Below are positions 13,305 to 25,698 of a stretch of DNA of 64,000 bases, piece by piece. Position numbers and translations under genes: made by a program. The stretch's first letter is position 1. Every line of letters starts with the position of its first letter. Location of the stretch: positions 185,042,257-185,106,256 of the forward strand of contig CM042685.1 in the NCBI GenBank assembly GCA_023614405.1. Reading direction: 5' to 3'. The notes below the pieces were generated by a model. The model ran no database searches and was not told the origin of the DNA. It saw nothing but the letters and a program-made list of their open reading frames with translations. The stretch comes from Avena insularis (taxonomy: Eukaryota; Streptophyta; Magnoliopsida; Poales; Poaceae).

Positions 13305-14641
13305 CGTTAATAGCAGAAGTAGAGAAGGGGCTTCGTGATGTCCTCAGAGAAACTTGATGTCTTAGGTTTCTTTCTACTCCTTGGGGAGTAGTATTGATGG
13401 CATCGGGAAGCCTTGTTGTCTGAATTCTAAATGTCTTGGTTGTTGGGAAGATCGAGCAGACTTATGGAGATTGTTGAGGATGTATGTGTTCTGTTCCTCT
13501 GACGACTCCTAAGGTGGTGCTTGGGGCAGTTTCTTGGATTGGAGATCTTCCTAGATTATCTCCTCGTGGTCGGTCTTCTGGAATTGAGTGGAAAGACGCA
13601 GTCTTTCCACCTTAGAGCTTTACTTGGGGTCGTCGAGGTTGGGGTAGATCCTTCATACTGGGGCCTAGGCGTGACGCTTGAGTTGAGGTCTTCGAGTGAC
13701 GCCTTATTGTGACTACCTTGCTATGGTTGTTATCTAATGAAGTCATAAGGGTTAACTAGGGGTAGATTTAGCGGTTAGCGACGCTTCTTCTTGGTCCTTA
13801 GTTGAGATGGAGGCATTTTGGCTTCAGATGGTTTGTCTTTGCTTGAAATCTTGTGTTGCTTTGGGTCGTTGATGGAGTAGACTCGTTGTCTTCGGACCTC
13901 CTTATCTTTAGGATACTAGGGGTGTTGGTGTTATGGCGAGGACTTACCATTGATTTGGCAGAGGGTTAAATCGGGTCATGGCCATTTGGGGGAGATTAGA
14001 ACTAAGGCACGAAGTGGGGCTGTCGAGGAGTTCTTTATGTGGCCATCCTGCTAAGGAGAGGTTTCCAGCTATGGGATTGCGAGTGTTAGCATTAGGCTAC
14101 GCCAACAGGGTGGTCAAAACTTTAGTATCAGATGATCCAAAACACATAAGCAACACATTCCAAGCATAATATAAGCACATGACAAGCAAACAAGGCGTAC
14201 CATCGGTACTAAGGGGTTACTACGTGCCATAAGGGGAATCCTATATTAGGGATGCTAGTCCTAGGTACGGACGTTATTGGGGGTGTTGACTTCTATCTTG
14301 CCACCTGTTGTTGTCGGTGCCGTACTTGATCAATTTGGGGGAGACGAAGGACTCCGTTAGTAGGGCGATCTTGTAGTGTCTTTCATCATTGGTAGCTCCT
14401 TTGGTTTGCTTGTCTCAGTGTCTCTTCATCTCAGAACCTTCGTCTTCATAGTCTCCAAGTCAACTTTGTTTTTGAAAATGGTCATTTGAAGATAGACGAG
14501 AGGTAGAGTAAGTCAGAGAAGATGAGATAAGAAATCTTTCTAAATGCTTTTGAGAAATAATTTTTGAAAACCGATGTTTTTCCAAAATAGGGGTTGTCCT
14601 GTCTAACGTCCATGCTAACTAAGGTCTCCTACAGTCAGGAT

Positions 14642-14654
14642 GGCTCTGATACCA
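14642..14654 (-). other. Primer-binding site of E (tRNA-Met type)
   Basis: On the - strand TGGTATCAGAGCC follows the LTR terminus ...GGTGCCACA after four bases (GACT). TGGTATCAGAGC is the sequence complementary to the 3' end of plant initiator tRNA-Met. Confidence 0.85.
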
Positions 14655-14658
14655 AGTC

Positions 14659-17600
14659 TGTGGCACCCTCGAATTTATGGTCTGAGAATACCTGTTATGT
14701 CTACAATTCACATTCCCATGATCAGTGAGCCGTGAGAATAACCGATAAGTATCATTACAACATCCATAATCCACAAGTACAAGTACTTACATTTATGCCA
14801 TTATGCTGATACAACACCAATAGCGGAAGTCTTCAAGCGCAGAGCCCATGTCATGCCTTAACCTACATGCGACTAACTGGGAAGATGTCCTAGCTCGCAT
14901 AGACGTCATCAGCTCCTTCATTTCTCTCGAACATCTGAAAGTCTAGCCAAGTAGATAGCCAAGGACAATGTCGGTGAGCACTTTGAATGTACTCGCAAAC
15001 CACCTTAAGAAGACACTAATAAAAGATATGCAATATGGCTGTGGTAGGATAGCACCAAGAGAGGTTCCTTTATAAACTAGTTTCTCTTCTAGATATAGCA
15101 TGTCTCTATATCCTTGTTGAAAAACTTTTGTAAAACATTTGGAAACCCTTTTGAAGAGTTTTAAGAAAACACCAGGATTGGGTCACCCATTTTTTTCCTT
15201 CCGGTCATCTCATGACCAAACTCCTTCCTCCTTTTTCCCGACCATCTCATGGTCAAATCATTTCCAATCCATTGCTTTTCCAAAGTCCTTATTAAAAAAA
15301 ACAACACTGCTCTACAACAATCTTCCCAACCGTCCATGACCGTGGACACGGCTATTCAAATAGATTTAGACTCTGTAGAGGTTGTACACTTTACCCACAA
15401 CATCCGATTACCCATCCCTGATCTACACCGATCGTGGGTCGAACAACCGGTCAAGACCTTTCGGATGCCCTCTCTGATACAAGTGTCTACCCTATGAGGT
15501 TAATCCCCTCAAAACCGGGACACCCTGCAAGGTGTGCGCTTTCAATGAGGGGTTCATAGTATCGTCTAGCCGCCATTAGACGGTATTTACCTTCCACAGA
15601 CCGATGTTTCACAAAGGCCTTTACAGGGGAAAGACCAGCCTTCGGGAATTTGTTCTCCCCCGTAGTAGTTTGAGACACCTATACCAGATTAGACAAACTT
15701 CTAGCCTAGCCTCGTCCCATTCTAGAGTAATGTGGTTGCACAAGTTAATTTTTCTAGCAAAACTGCAAAGAACCGGGTGCATTTTTGTAAACATTTTTCC
15801 TCCATCATTTGTCCGACCATTTTGTAAACCAAAAACCTTTCTCATTTTCTACATCACTTGGTAGGCCAAGCCTCACCAAGGTTTTCTCATAAAACATTTT
15901 TTGTAACCTTTTTTCGGGGTCTTCCCATCCCATAGTTTTTGCTTTGGCTAAAATAGGGTTTCCAAAGGGGCATGGTGTGTTACACCATCTATCATACTAG
16001 GGGAGGGTAGGTCATAATATGGGTTGTACATAATGGTACTAAGGGGTAATGGTTTGGAGGAGCCAAACATTTCTCACATAAAACATAAAATAGTGAAACA
16101 ATGCAATTTGCATAAATGAGTAGATAAAGCATGCATAGGTAAAATAATAGGACAAGGCATATGAGCAAGAAGGTGGATTGCCTGTGACCAGCAAGATGTC
16201 TCGTGACTTCTTTAGAATACCAGAAAAATAATAATTATAGCGATAATAATGCTCCGAGGCTTCCTTCTTCTCGACAGCACATAATCGCAACTATCGTCGT
16301 TATCGAGCATACATGCAAACAAACAACACCACATTCAGTACAAGGCATACAAACATCAAACTAGACAGCACGCAAAGTATAATTACATGATATACATTAG
16401 TAGGGTTTTGGAGGTATGGTTTGATTGGATTGGGAGAAGATTTGGAGGCATATGAAAAAGGGATCCTTTTGGATTTAAAGTCTAGGAACTACCTAAGAGA
16501 GGATTTTTGACCAAGGGCTTGATCTCTATGATAACATTGTATAAAAATGAAACCCTCAGATAGGTATTGATAAAATGAATCCAACAAAATTGGTTTCACT
16601 ATTTTATCAATTTCCATTGATTTATAATGATTTTTATAGTGGATAAAACTCTAGTTTTAGGAAATAATTCACCAGACAAATTCTGGAGCTCCAAGCATTA
16701 TTTCCATGGGTGATTAGGTAGTATTTGATGGACTGATTCAAGAGGAGTTGGAATCACCTCAAAACAATTGCTAGAATGCCCTTGAGAAATTCCCAAAGAC
16801 AGTACCAGATGGGATTTGTCTTTTTCATCATATTTAAACTACAGAAGATTTTGATGTTATTCCAAGGACATATGTTAGGTATTTAGATTACCTTTCAGTA
16901 GAAATTGGAATCACCCTTTTTGGATTTATAGTACTCAAGTGGTGAATTTATTGGTGAACAAACCATGCATAGAAATTTTTAATTCACCATAATTCAATTA
17001 AAGCTCCATAAATCTTGGGCTCCTGGTTTTTGGTACTTATTGATATAGAGCTTTACTGGGAGTTGGAATTAGGTCGATAACTCACTTTGTTTGGCCTCAA
17101 GAATTTCCTAAAGTCAGAAAGGATCTTTTTTTGTTATTTTTACCAATGGCATTTTAGGAAGCAAAATAGAATGGGGTTAGTGTGGCAAGCAAGGTATCTG
17201 GGATATCTTTCAGTAACACTTGGGTTCATGCCATTGTAAGTTATCAAACTCACAGAAATAATTTATTAGTGAAAAGAGTACCTTTAGGTATTAGATTTAT
17301 TGAAATTAATCTGGTTTATATTTGGGTCAACTCTTGGTTCTGCATGTTAGGGGAATCCCTAAAGTACATACCAAAAATTTGAATCTGACCCTAATAGGTA
17401 TTTTCCATTTTCAATTATAATTAAACCATCATTCCCAATTATAAAATCTAGAGGAAATAACTAAGAATAACAAGGGTTGTGGGCTGCGATCTGGGAGAAA
17501 TGGGCTGCAGGGGTGCATTCGGCCCACCTAGGCAAGATCCGTGGGCGGGATCTGATTTTCAAAACGGGAAGAGCGGGGCCCGTCTGGCAGTGACTGGGGG

Positions 17601-20600
17601 AGGCTGAAGGGGTATTGTCAAATCTGGGCCATCCACATAAAGAGGACTGGATGGTGCTGGCTCATCTCCTTCCTCTGATGGAGGTGCACACGGCGGAAAC
17701 CCTAGGGGAGACGGCACGCATGGGAAGGCTCACCTGGGGCCCGGAGAGGGGCGGACGGGGGCGCAGGGTGACACGGTCAACTGTGGCGACCATAGTGATG
17801 GGCAGCAAGGCCCCATTCGGTGACCGGGGCCGTCTCGCGTGGGGGCGCCGGTGGTGATGCTCGGAAGCTCATCGGAGAGGGTGCTAGGGGCACGGAGGAG
17901 GGCCGGGGAAGGTACAGGGTGACGCGGAGCGGCACCGTGACCATGGAGAGTGGTGGCATAGGCGATGTTGACGACAGGGACGAGCTCACTTTCGTTAGGC
18001 CGAAAGGGAACTCGTCGGTGGTCGATGGTGACGCCTGAAGAGGTGGTCCTGGGCAAGGAGAGGAGTAGGGTTAGATTCAGCGGGGCTAGGGGAGCTCAAA
18101 AAGCTGCCATGCAGCGGTAGGAGAGCATAGAAGAGGGTTCACCAGCCAGATCTTGGAGAAGGCCGAGGCTTCTAGTTCTCCTCCTCTCGAGCAGGGAAGA
18201 CCATGGGAGAGGGTGGGGTTCTCTGGGGTGGTTTGTGAGAGGTGGGGAAGCAAATGGAGTGGAGAAGGGGGCTTGGGTGGCCTAGGGCCTTTTTACTCGA
18301 GGAGCAAGGGTCCATGGTGGACATTGCCTATGGAGGATCTAGGGCAAGTCTAGGGGTTGCTCATTGGGTGCAATGTGCGGTGGAGAGTCGTGTGTGGGCC
18401 ATACAAGGGGCAGAGAGGGAGGGGGTTGTCCTGGTGTGGAGATACTTGCAAGACAAGGCATGAGGGCCACACATCTCTCTTATACACTCTCCAACAGGTA
18501 CAAGACAAAGGCTACAGTGCCTTGCCATAGTGATTTCGACCAGAGGAGGTGGGAGCTGCTGGAGAGATCTATTGGGCAATCTTGGGTATGGGATTGAGTT
18601 GGAATGGTTCATGTCTTGATCAAGGTTCCAATTTAGTCATAATAATGATCATGAAGGAAATTTCTAAAATTTGATCTTGTCAAGATGAGGTAAAGATGCT
18701 GGTAGCTAGATATGGTCAAGAGAAACCTCCAAGAATTATTTGGGATTTTTCAAAGGATTTTTAGTTCACTAAAAATCATTTATTCAAAAAGGGCATAAGT
18801 AGATTATAGAAGCTAATGTAATAATTTTACATTAGACAAGGTTGGTTTTGATGTGAAATGGTTGTGAATACCATATTACACATTAGAGAATTTTATTGGA
18901 ATTTATTGAGGTGGAAACATGTTTTTAAGGAATTATTTCTTGTTTCTGCCATTTAATAAAAAGGGCAAAAAGAATTAATAAAGAATCTAAAAAATATTTA
19001 TTTTGAGTTGGGAAGATGGGATATGATAATTAGTAATAAAATGTGCCTTGGTTTGGCAAGGTGATTTGTAGAAAAACAAACTTGCCTTTGAAGACAAGGT
19101 TTGGAGGATTTTGCCAAAAAAAGAAATTAATTAGTTTTAGGCTCCAAATAATTATGGGAATTATTTGGAAAATGATTATATTCAAGGTAGGTGATGTAAC
19201 CTTGATGTATGCATCATGGTCAACCTTTAGTTTTGAAGAAATGTGGTGAAAGGGATGGGAACTAGATTTGGGAGGATCTAGGGTTTGGTTATTTTATTGC
19301 CACCTAAACAGGGTTGTATTTGTGAGCTCAGAGCTCACCTTGGTACAAGGGAGATATGGATAGCTATAACAAGTTATATAGATGATCAAGGAAGCAAGAT
19401 TTGTGCTTGGTTGGATTTGAGGTGTTTTAGGGGTAATGGCAAACTTTGTTGAAAATAAGGCTGCCATAGCATATACATCAGGTAGCCTCCTAAACCATGT
19501 GGGTTTAAGAAGCACAAAGCTTCAATGGAAACAAGGGAAGTGGGGGTTGATAGGCCATGGTTATTATATCATAACTATTCAAAGATTTGGTCAAGGGGAG
19601 GTGGCATATAGATGTGAGCTTCTGCCAAACTAGGCAAGATGATAAGATTAGCAGAGAGGATTATTATCTTGACTACAAAACCATCAGGGATGCGTGGGAA
19701 TTAGAAGGGATTGGCCAAGGGAAAGAGTGGGATTTGGTAGTACTAAATATGTACTACAATATGGTTCAAGTACATTCTCAAGAATGCATATATGTTGGAA
19801 AAGGTAGATCTCCAAAGATTGAATCTAGATAAGAAATCTAGACTTAGCCATTTTGGCAGATTTGGGGTTTTAGATTAGAGTACTCGTGTAGATGATTTCA
19901 AGTGGATGCTATGTTCCAATGTCATGATCAAAGGGATGATGTTGATGGCTTAACTAGGTATATAGGACCCATGCTTAGATTGGGTCTCCACTGAGTTGGA
20001 AACTATCAGAAGGGCTTATCCCTAGGCTGATATGATTAGGAGATGAGATGATCACCTTAGTGTCTTAGGATAGATCCAGACTTGTATGCTTGATATGAGA
20101 TTGATGATCAAAAGCATAGATTGGGTCCTAAGGGATGATCTACTAGGTTAGCTCACTCTAGTTCCTAAGCAAACCATGCAATTAGCAGATCAAGGCAATT
20201 CATCTTATCAAACTTATCCAACTACTAGTAGGGTTACCATCAAGCCTAGCTTGAGGTAGGGATGGGTATTTTGAACTGGTTATATTTTGAAGTAAGATAA
20301 GTACCTCTTGGTATTTCTACCAAGATTGGAATGAGGAGGTTTTGAATAAAGGTTTTGGAAAACCTAGGGGTAAGAGTAGTTGAGAGTTCTGTCTTGAAAA
20401 CATAAGGAGATTATATTTTAGTTCTCCATAGTTTTGTTAATAGATCTAGTAAAATGTTTTTGGTTTTGTCAAAGTCATCTTGGCTCAGGTTTTGAAATGC
20501 CAGAACATTTGAGAATATGAAAGATGAGCCAAGACATCTCTTTTGTAAAATAGCTTTTGTCAACTAGTGTTGAGATAAGAAGTATAGCACCTAATACACA

Positions 20601-20723
20601 GTCAGTTGCATGAACACAAACAACAAGTAAAGAACATTGCACATGTAACAAGATTTTTTTTTGTTCCCCCTGGTTTTTGCCTTCTAGGCAGCAAATCAGG
20701 GTTGCTGAAATTGGGATGTTACA
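14659..20723 (-). repeat. E 5' LTR, complete (copy B, 6.07 kb)
   Basis: On the - strand it starts TGTAACATCCC at 20723 and ends GGTGCCACA at 14659, next to the primer-binding site. This length is near the upper end for plant LTRs. It is unbroken and is the reference copy for A and C. Left of about 19204 its closest relative in the window is copy C where they overlap; right of 19238 it is copy A. Short ORFs shared with copy A do not keep frame or resemble known proteins. Confidence 0.85.
15326..15383 (-). other. Cross-family LTR module, copy in E LTR B
   Basis: It has the same block order as at 3384-3441, with TGTCCACGGTCATGGACGG. It lies about 670 bp before the LTR 3' end (14659). In this copy TTCGAA has decayed to TTTGAA. 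Confidence 0.7.
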
Positions 20724-21650
20724 ACATTGATCATATTCCACTCATGATAAGCATCATATAGCTATACCAAGAACCATATTACAATTACATGCATCGGATC
20801 GAAACCCATTATGTATTTAGCCTGAAAGAATTTGCAGATGAAGTAAAACTTCAGGATTAAAGCACTGGTAAGAAAATATCAAGTTAGCATGGACATGCCA
20901 ACAAAATAAGATGAAAAGTGCATCACACACAACTGAAAAGGAGTGTGGAAACAGATATGTATCAAAGACAAGTTTTCGCATTTTTCGGCATTAAAATACC
21001 AATAGATGCAAAAATAACTTATCGGATAGAGATTAGCAACTACATATTCTGTGAAAGCATGCAGGAAGGACGAACACCCTTAACAAGATTGCGCCGGTTT
21101 ATAAGGAATTGGATAGATCGCATCGGTTTACACAAATCCTGTCGGTATGGAATGTACCAACAGTTGATAACCAAAGGCAGATTGCGACAACAAGGTTGGA
21201 TGCAACAGATAGACAAAGGATTTAACACACATCATATGGTACTACAAAAATCCATAACACGTGAATCCTAGTTTAAATTTTTAGGAGAGGATTGATAAAC
21301 GTTACACTTCCTTACCAAAAAAGGGTGGGTGGGAGGGTAAGAAGAAAAATGGAAGCAGTCCTACTCTCACGTTTAGTTTTTTCCTAATATACATAACTAC
21401 TAAAATATTTTCTAGACTGGCAATGACCATCTTGGTTGAGACCCTGAAGGGTGGAATGGCACTGATACCATATGTAATACCTCGAACACTACGCTCTAAG
21501 CAACAAGCTAGGATGAACCCAAAGTGCATAAGGTGGTACTAACGCGGAGGCCCAAAGGCTACCCACGTGCAGGCCCGTCTAAGCGGAGCAGGGCACGATA
21601 CCAGACACCACCCTATCCACTTTGCAAGAACATCATATCAAGTGCGAGCG
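20724..21650 (-). mobile_element. H fragment, second copy (internal start plus LTR end)
   Basis: This is the counterpart of 8760-9686. The primer-binding site TGGTATCAGTGCC is at 21458-21470 on the - strand, and the LTR terminus ...GGTATTACA ends at 21473. The H LTR is interrupted at 21650 by element O and continues at 41685. Internal sequence 20724-21457 shows no recognisable coding region. Confidence 0.75.
21646..21650. other. Left target-site duplication of O (GAGCG)
   Basis: GAGCG directly precedes the LTR start TGTAAG and is repeated at 41680-41684 directly after the other LTR. This confirms a single intact insertion. Confidence 0.95.
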
Positions 21651-24600
21651 TGTAAGACCCTGGGTAAACCCTAATTATAATATTGCCTTTTGTTTTACTT
21701 TTGTTGCATCATCATGACATCATGCATCTTTATCTCTCAAAATATTTCAATTAAAAACTATTTTGTTTGCTACAATATCTCTTATCTTATTTCAAAACAA
21801 ATCTTTTACTTGTCTGCTTTTTAAAACAGAACAAAATAAATAAACTATTATATAAAATTGTAAACCTAAATCTACACCCACACTGGCAAGGCCCAAAAGG
21901 CCTAGGCCATGACCAAACCCTAATCCTAACCCCTTGACCAAACCCTAGACATAAACCTAACCCTAACCCTATTCCTCCCCTACCTCTGCCACCACTCAAC
22001 CGTAATGGACACACACGCCACTCACCCTCGCGCTCTTGCACACACACACCAAACCAGCCACCACCCCATCCCTTTGTCTCTGTGACCCCACCCGCGTAGG
22101 CCTGCCCAGCCACGACCACCACCCCGTGGTACACCGACACAACCCCACGCACCCAGGGCCACCCGCGTCCCTCGCTCCAGGCCCCACCCCGATGCTCCTG
22201 AGCCCCCGAATCTCCGTGCACGACCCTCGCTCGCATCCCCACCTTCCTCCCATGCTGATTCTTCCTCTCTCTCTCTCTCCCCGACGCCGCCAAAGACCTC
22301 CCCTCTGGCCCTCTCCTCGCATGCACGCCCAGCCCGCCTCCTCTCTTTTTTTGGGCTCCGCGCCCTGTGAGACGCCGACGCCGCATCTTCCCGGGCGGCC
22401 TACAGCACGCGCGTCGCCATCTTCCTCTGCAACCGGCCGTCGCCGTCCTCACCTCCGCTCCATGGCGGGCCCCTGCCTTGGCGGCCTTCTCTCGGCGACG
22501 CTCCCTCCCTGCACCGCCGACCGCCGCGCGCCTTCCTCTCCGCCACATCCGGCCACCGCCTGTGCCCCCTTCCTCCGCGGCTCCCTCTTGCCAGGAGCTC
22601 TGGCCGTCCGGACCTCGTCCTGTCGTCGCCTGCAAGGTCCCACCCCAAGCCGCTTCGTCTGCGAGCGGCCTCGCTAGGAACTTCTCCGCCTCTACTTCCA
22701 CCGTCACGAGCTGAATGACCCCGAGGCCTTGACCTCGCTGGCGCATCGAAGCCAACATCGTTGTTGTCTCTGTTGTTGTCCAATATCAGGTAGCCTTGGT
22801 ATCCATCGATGCATCTCCATCTGCTTCGCATGTTGCGAAGACATAATCTGTAACAAATCGGCATGTGCCTCTTCAGTTGTGTATTATGTTTAACTAGGAA
22901 TCCTGACAAGATCTCCGACATTTGGGTACACTCGAAGACCACCAACAAGACCTTCCTCATGGATTCAATGTCCGATTTTAAACCCCGAAGACCGATCCCG
23001 GTGAGACCAAACTCGGACTCCCTCGAATCCCAAGATCGTCGAGCCCTAAGTGTGACCCCCTATCCGAGACCCCTATTTTATAAATGTCATCTATATAAAT
23101 TGTTGCATATTAAATTGTTCATACTTGCATACATTGTGTGGTTTGGGGGCTTTTAGCCGATTCACCTAAATTAAATATGGAGGCCATATGCGGGCGAATC
23201 TAGTCTAATATGGGTTCCATTTAAAATTTTGTAGCGAACTGGTGATATAGTATGCCTTGATAAGACAACATTTAAATTGCGGGGTATCTAAACAACTTGA
23301 ACCTATTAAATAATTGTCGGGACCTCGGTTCCACTTAATATTGCCTAATTGCATTGCATCTTTGCCATGTCATTCATCATACATGCATCATGCCCGATCT
23401 TCTTCCGTAGTATTAAATAGTGCATCCGGTGTTACTTATAGTGTTTGGTTCTTCACGGATTAGGCCGATGAGTTGATGCGAGTGTCGACCCGATCTTCGG
23501 ATGAACCTTCGGCAATGTTTTCAGGCGAGCATTCTCCCCCATTATACCTATTTTATATTTATAGTATTTACTTCCTCCTGTTGATCTATTGCTATCTGTG
23601 TTGCGATGCTTTAGGTTCTGTATCCCTTTATATATCCCTGCAGCCTTTATATTGCCTTGGACACCTCATATTGCATGTTGTTTGGGTAGACAGTTGGCCT
23701 TGCGAGTCGTAGTTGCTTGCTTAGGTGCTGCTTCGTGTCGTCGATGTTCCACTGATGTTGGGGGTTGGCATATTCGTAATGGTGGAGATAATCATGGCTT
23801 CAATTGCAGTTTAATAACTAATATTGAAAATAGGTATAATAAATGCAGAGACACAGAGGGGAAATAGTTGAGAACTGGTTGTTATCCTGCCCCCCCTGTG
23901 TCCATCTAGGGCCTTATTTCTTGACACCTGTTCCGAGACGAGCGCGCTAACCACATGTGGGGTATCTGGGCACCCCTATCGACTTAGTACCTGATTTCAA
24001 AGTATTGTTCTGGGGGCCACAAACTAGTTCAGGCTTTATGCGTTACTACTGTACTTATGCCATGTATGAGATGTTTATTACCAGTTGCTCGATGAGCGTT
24101 TATTACTGTTGCGTAGGTGCGGCACTCTGTCACGGGAATATTTTGTCTATGACCTATGCTCCCGTGCAAGTCCACGCAACCTCAGGGTCCATACGAGGAG
24201 GATTAGCTATACCTCGTATGGGTAGCTCTTTCGGGTGGCCTCCATGTACTTGCTTTGGGTCAGGGAAAGCGTCGTGTCCTAGGCCCCGCCGACATACCTA
24301 TGGAAGTATGTTATTTGATATGGCAACAAGGGTCGAAGTGTGTGTGGAAACTTTGGTGCACCCCTGCAGGGTTAAATCTTTTCGAAAAGCCGTGTCCGCG
24401 GTTATGGACGACTTGGAGCATAGTTCTCGATCATAGACAACTATAACTAAAGTTTACTGTTATAATATGACTTTTATCTAATATGACTAGTAAGTTGGAT
24501 AACCACCATGGAAAGAATGAATAAAACGGCCAACCGTGTGAGTTTCCTCGGCTTGACTTCCTCGTTTGGTTTCGAGGGGGAAATACCAGGATGGGTATGT

Positions 24601-25185
24601 TTGGTGGTAGTATCAGGTTGGATTCGAATAGGTCTTTCTCATCTCTCTCTGATAGCCGACAAATATATATTGAGTATCTATAGGTTGTTTAGCGCATGCT
24701 TCGCTGCCGCTTCAGTCCACCATACCTATGTAGGCAAGGACCGCCAAATTCTAGTCTCGTCATGTACTGGCATCAGTACTGACCGCTCTCTTTTTCCTTT
24801 GCCCTTTGTCGGCACCCCTTTTGTTTAAGCAGGTTTTGAGATCGACGTCGTTAGCAGGGTTACCCTTCCGTCTTGGCCTGGGTAGGGTTATGGACGCCAT
24901 TGGTTATTCTTCAGGGCTCTTAGCCCCATTTGCATCTTGTCCGTAGTCGGACGCTGTATCATTTTCAAGGTGATTTGGATCTTGGTACTGTATATCTGTA
25001 TTCTTGACTCATGGAGTCGTTGTTCTATATATCTGTTCTGTGGGTTCCATCGTGGACTATTGTGTAATGATATTACTTCGTTTTCCACCCGCACGCAAGT
25101 GCCTGGTGGGCACCTCTGAATCGTTTCTATGCGGGTTTGGCGGGAATCGCTAAAACTTGCATAGGGCCGATTTGAGGATGTTACA
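21651..25185 (+). repeat. 5' LTR of O (3,535 bp)
   Basis: It starts TGTAAGACCC and ends GGATGTTACA, giving a TGTAA/TTACA terminal inverted repeat. It contains a telomere-like CCCTAA block (21912-21973), a GC-rich stretch (about 22000-22700) with long open frames on both strands, and the conserved module at 24358-24414. The long frames are not kept between the two LTRs, so I do not regard them as genes. Confidence 0.92.
24358..24414 (+). other. Cross-family LTR module, copy in O 5' LTR
   Basis: CCCCTGCAGGG, AAATCT, TTCGAAAAGCC and GTGTCCGCGGTTATGGACG occur in this order. The module ends about 770 bp before the LTR 3' end, a distance similar to that in the E LTR (about 670 bp). Confidence 0.75.
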
Positions 25186-25698
25186 GAGTGGTATCAGAGC
25201 TCAGTAGTTGTGATACCCCACTGGTCCAGCCTGTAGGATAACCTAGCTGACGGACATCATAGAGTGTCAAAACTATTTTGGAAAATTGGTTGGATAGATC
25301 TGATTAGGTCTGCTTTTACTCCTTATCTTTCTGCTATTCTCCTCTTACCTCTACGTGTTTTGAATCTGCTCTCTTATCTTTTCTTTGTGGCCAGGATTTC
25401 CCGTGGTTGGGTTTCTGTCGTACCTTCAGGGATTCACTTCCATCCTATTGTAACGGTGCTTCAACATCCGGCATTCATGCTAACTGATGAATCTTTCATC
25501 TGTTGTACCTTTCAGTGGATCGAAAATTCACTAATTTTTTTTCTTTCAATCATCCGGTGTTTTCCGATACAACGAAGTCATCTACATCATATCTGATGAG
25601 AATCTCCATCCCTCCTTTGTTTTTGAACCTCGCTTATCAAGATCTTTAGTCTGAACTCCAAGAGTTGGTTGTATAATTCTCCTGTTCATGTGCAGAGT
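25186..25698 (+). mobile_element. Internal domain of O, left part
   Basis: About 0.5 kb from the primer site to the AGAGT duplicated by N (25694-25698). It is T-rich, with no gag-like frame. The rest of the internal domain is at 37752-38094. Confidence 0.8.
25189..25200 (+). other. Primer-binding site of O (tRNA-Met type)
   Basis: TGGTATCAGAGC begins three bases after the LTR terminus TTACA, as expected for priming by initiator tRNA-Met. Confidence 0.9.

Larger units (their letters stand above)
11994..14658 (-). mobile_element. Internal domain of E, non-coding
   Basis: This 2.67-kb stretch lies between the LTR start (11993) and the primer-binding site (14642-14654). It has stops in all frames at short spacing, and the longest ORFs show no gag, protease, RT or integrase motif. 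It contains a repeated polypurine-like motif (12185-12210, 12529-12554, 13594-13618) and a run of 20 G (13285-13304). I see no gene. Confidence 0.75.
10313..20723 (-). mobile_element. E: large LTR element without coding capacity
   Basis: Read on the - strand this is LTR (20723-14659), tRNA-Met primer site, non-coding internal domain (14658-11994), polypurine tract, then the start of the second LTR (11993-10313), which is cut by the duplication junction. LTRs of about 6.07 kb with a 2.67-kb internal domain and no gag or pol fit the class called LARDs (large retrotransposon derivatives). Such elements must be mobilised by proteins from other elements. The base after the right LTR end starts ACATT, the expected target duplication; its partner is not in the window. 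Confidence 0.8.
10313..22274. repeat. Second unit of a roughly 12-kb tandem duplication
   Basis: The right end of the preceding unit (about 7241-10310) matches 19205-22274 at a constant offset of 11,964 bp, across an E LTR end, the H fragment and the start of the O LTR. At 10311-10312 the O LTR sequence stops in a CT-rich run. Two bases of filler follow, and E LTR sequence starts that corresponds to position 19032 onward. The start of the first unit lies outside the window or left of G1. Read-across assembly artefact is possible, but the three copies differ by scattered substitutions, which argues for a real structure. Confidence 0.8.

Noticed and set aside
21787..22758. Open frame of 323 codons on the - strand in the O 5' LTR
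   Set aside because: The GC-rich LTR keeps several frames open on both strands. The frame is broken in the 3' LTR copy (38287 onward) and in the 9687 copy, and the composition (Arg/Gly-rich) looks like frame shadow.
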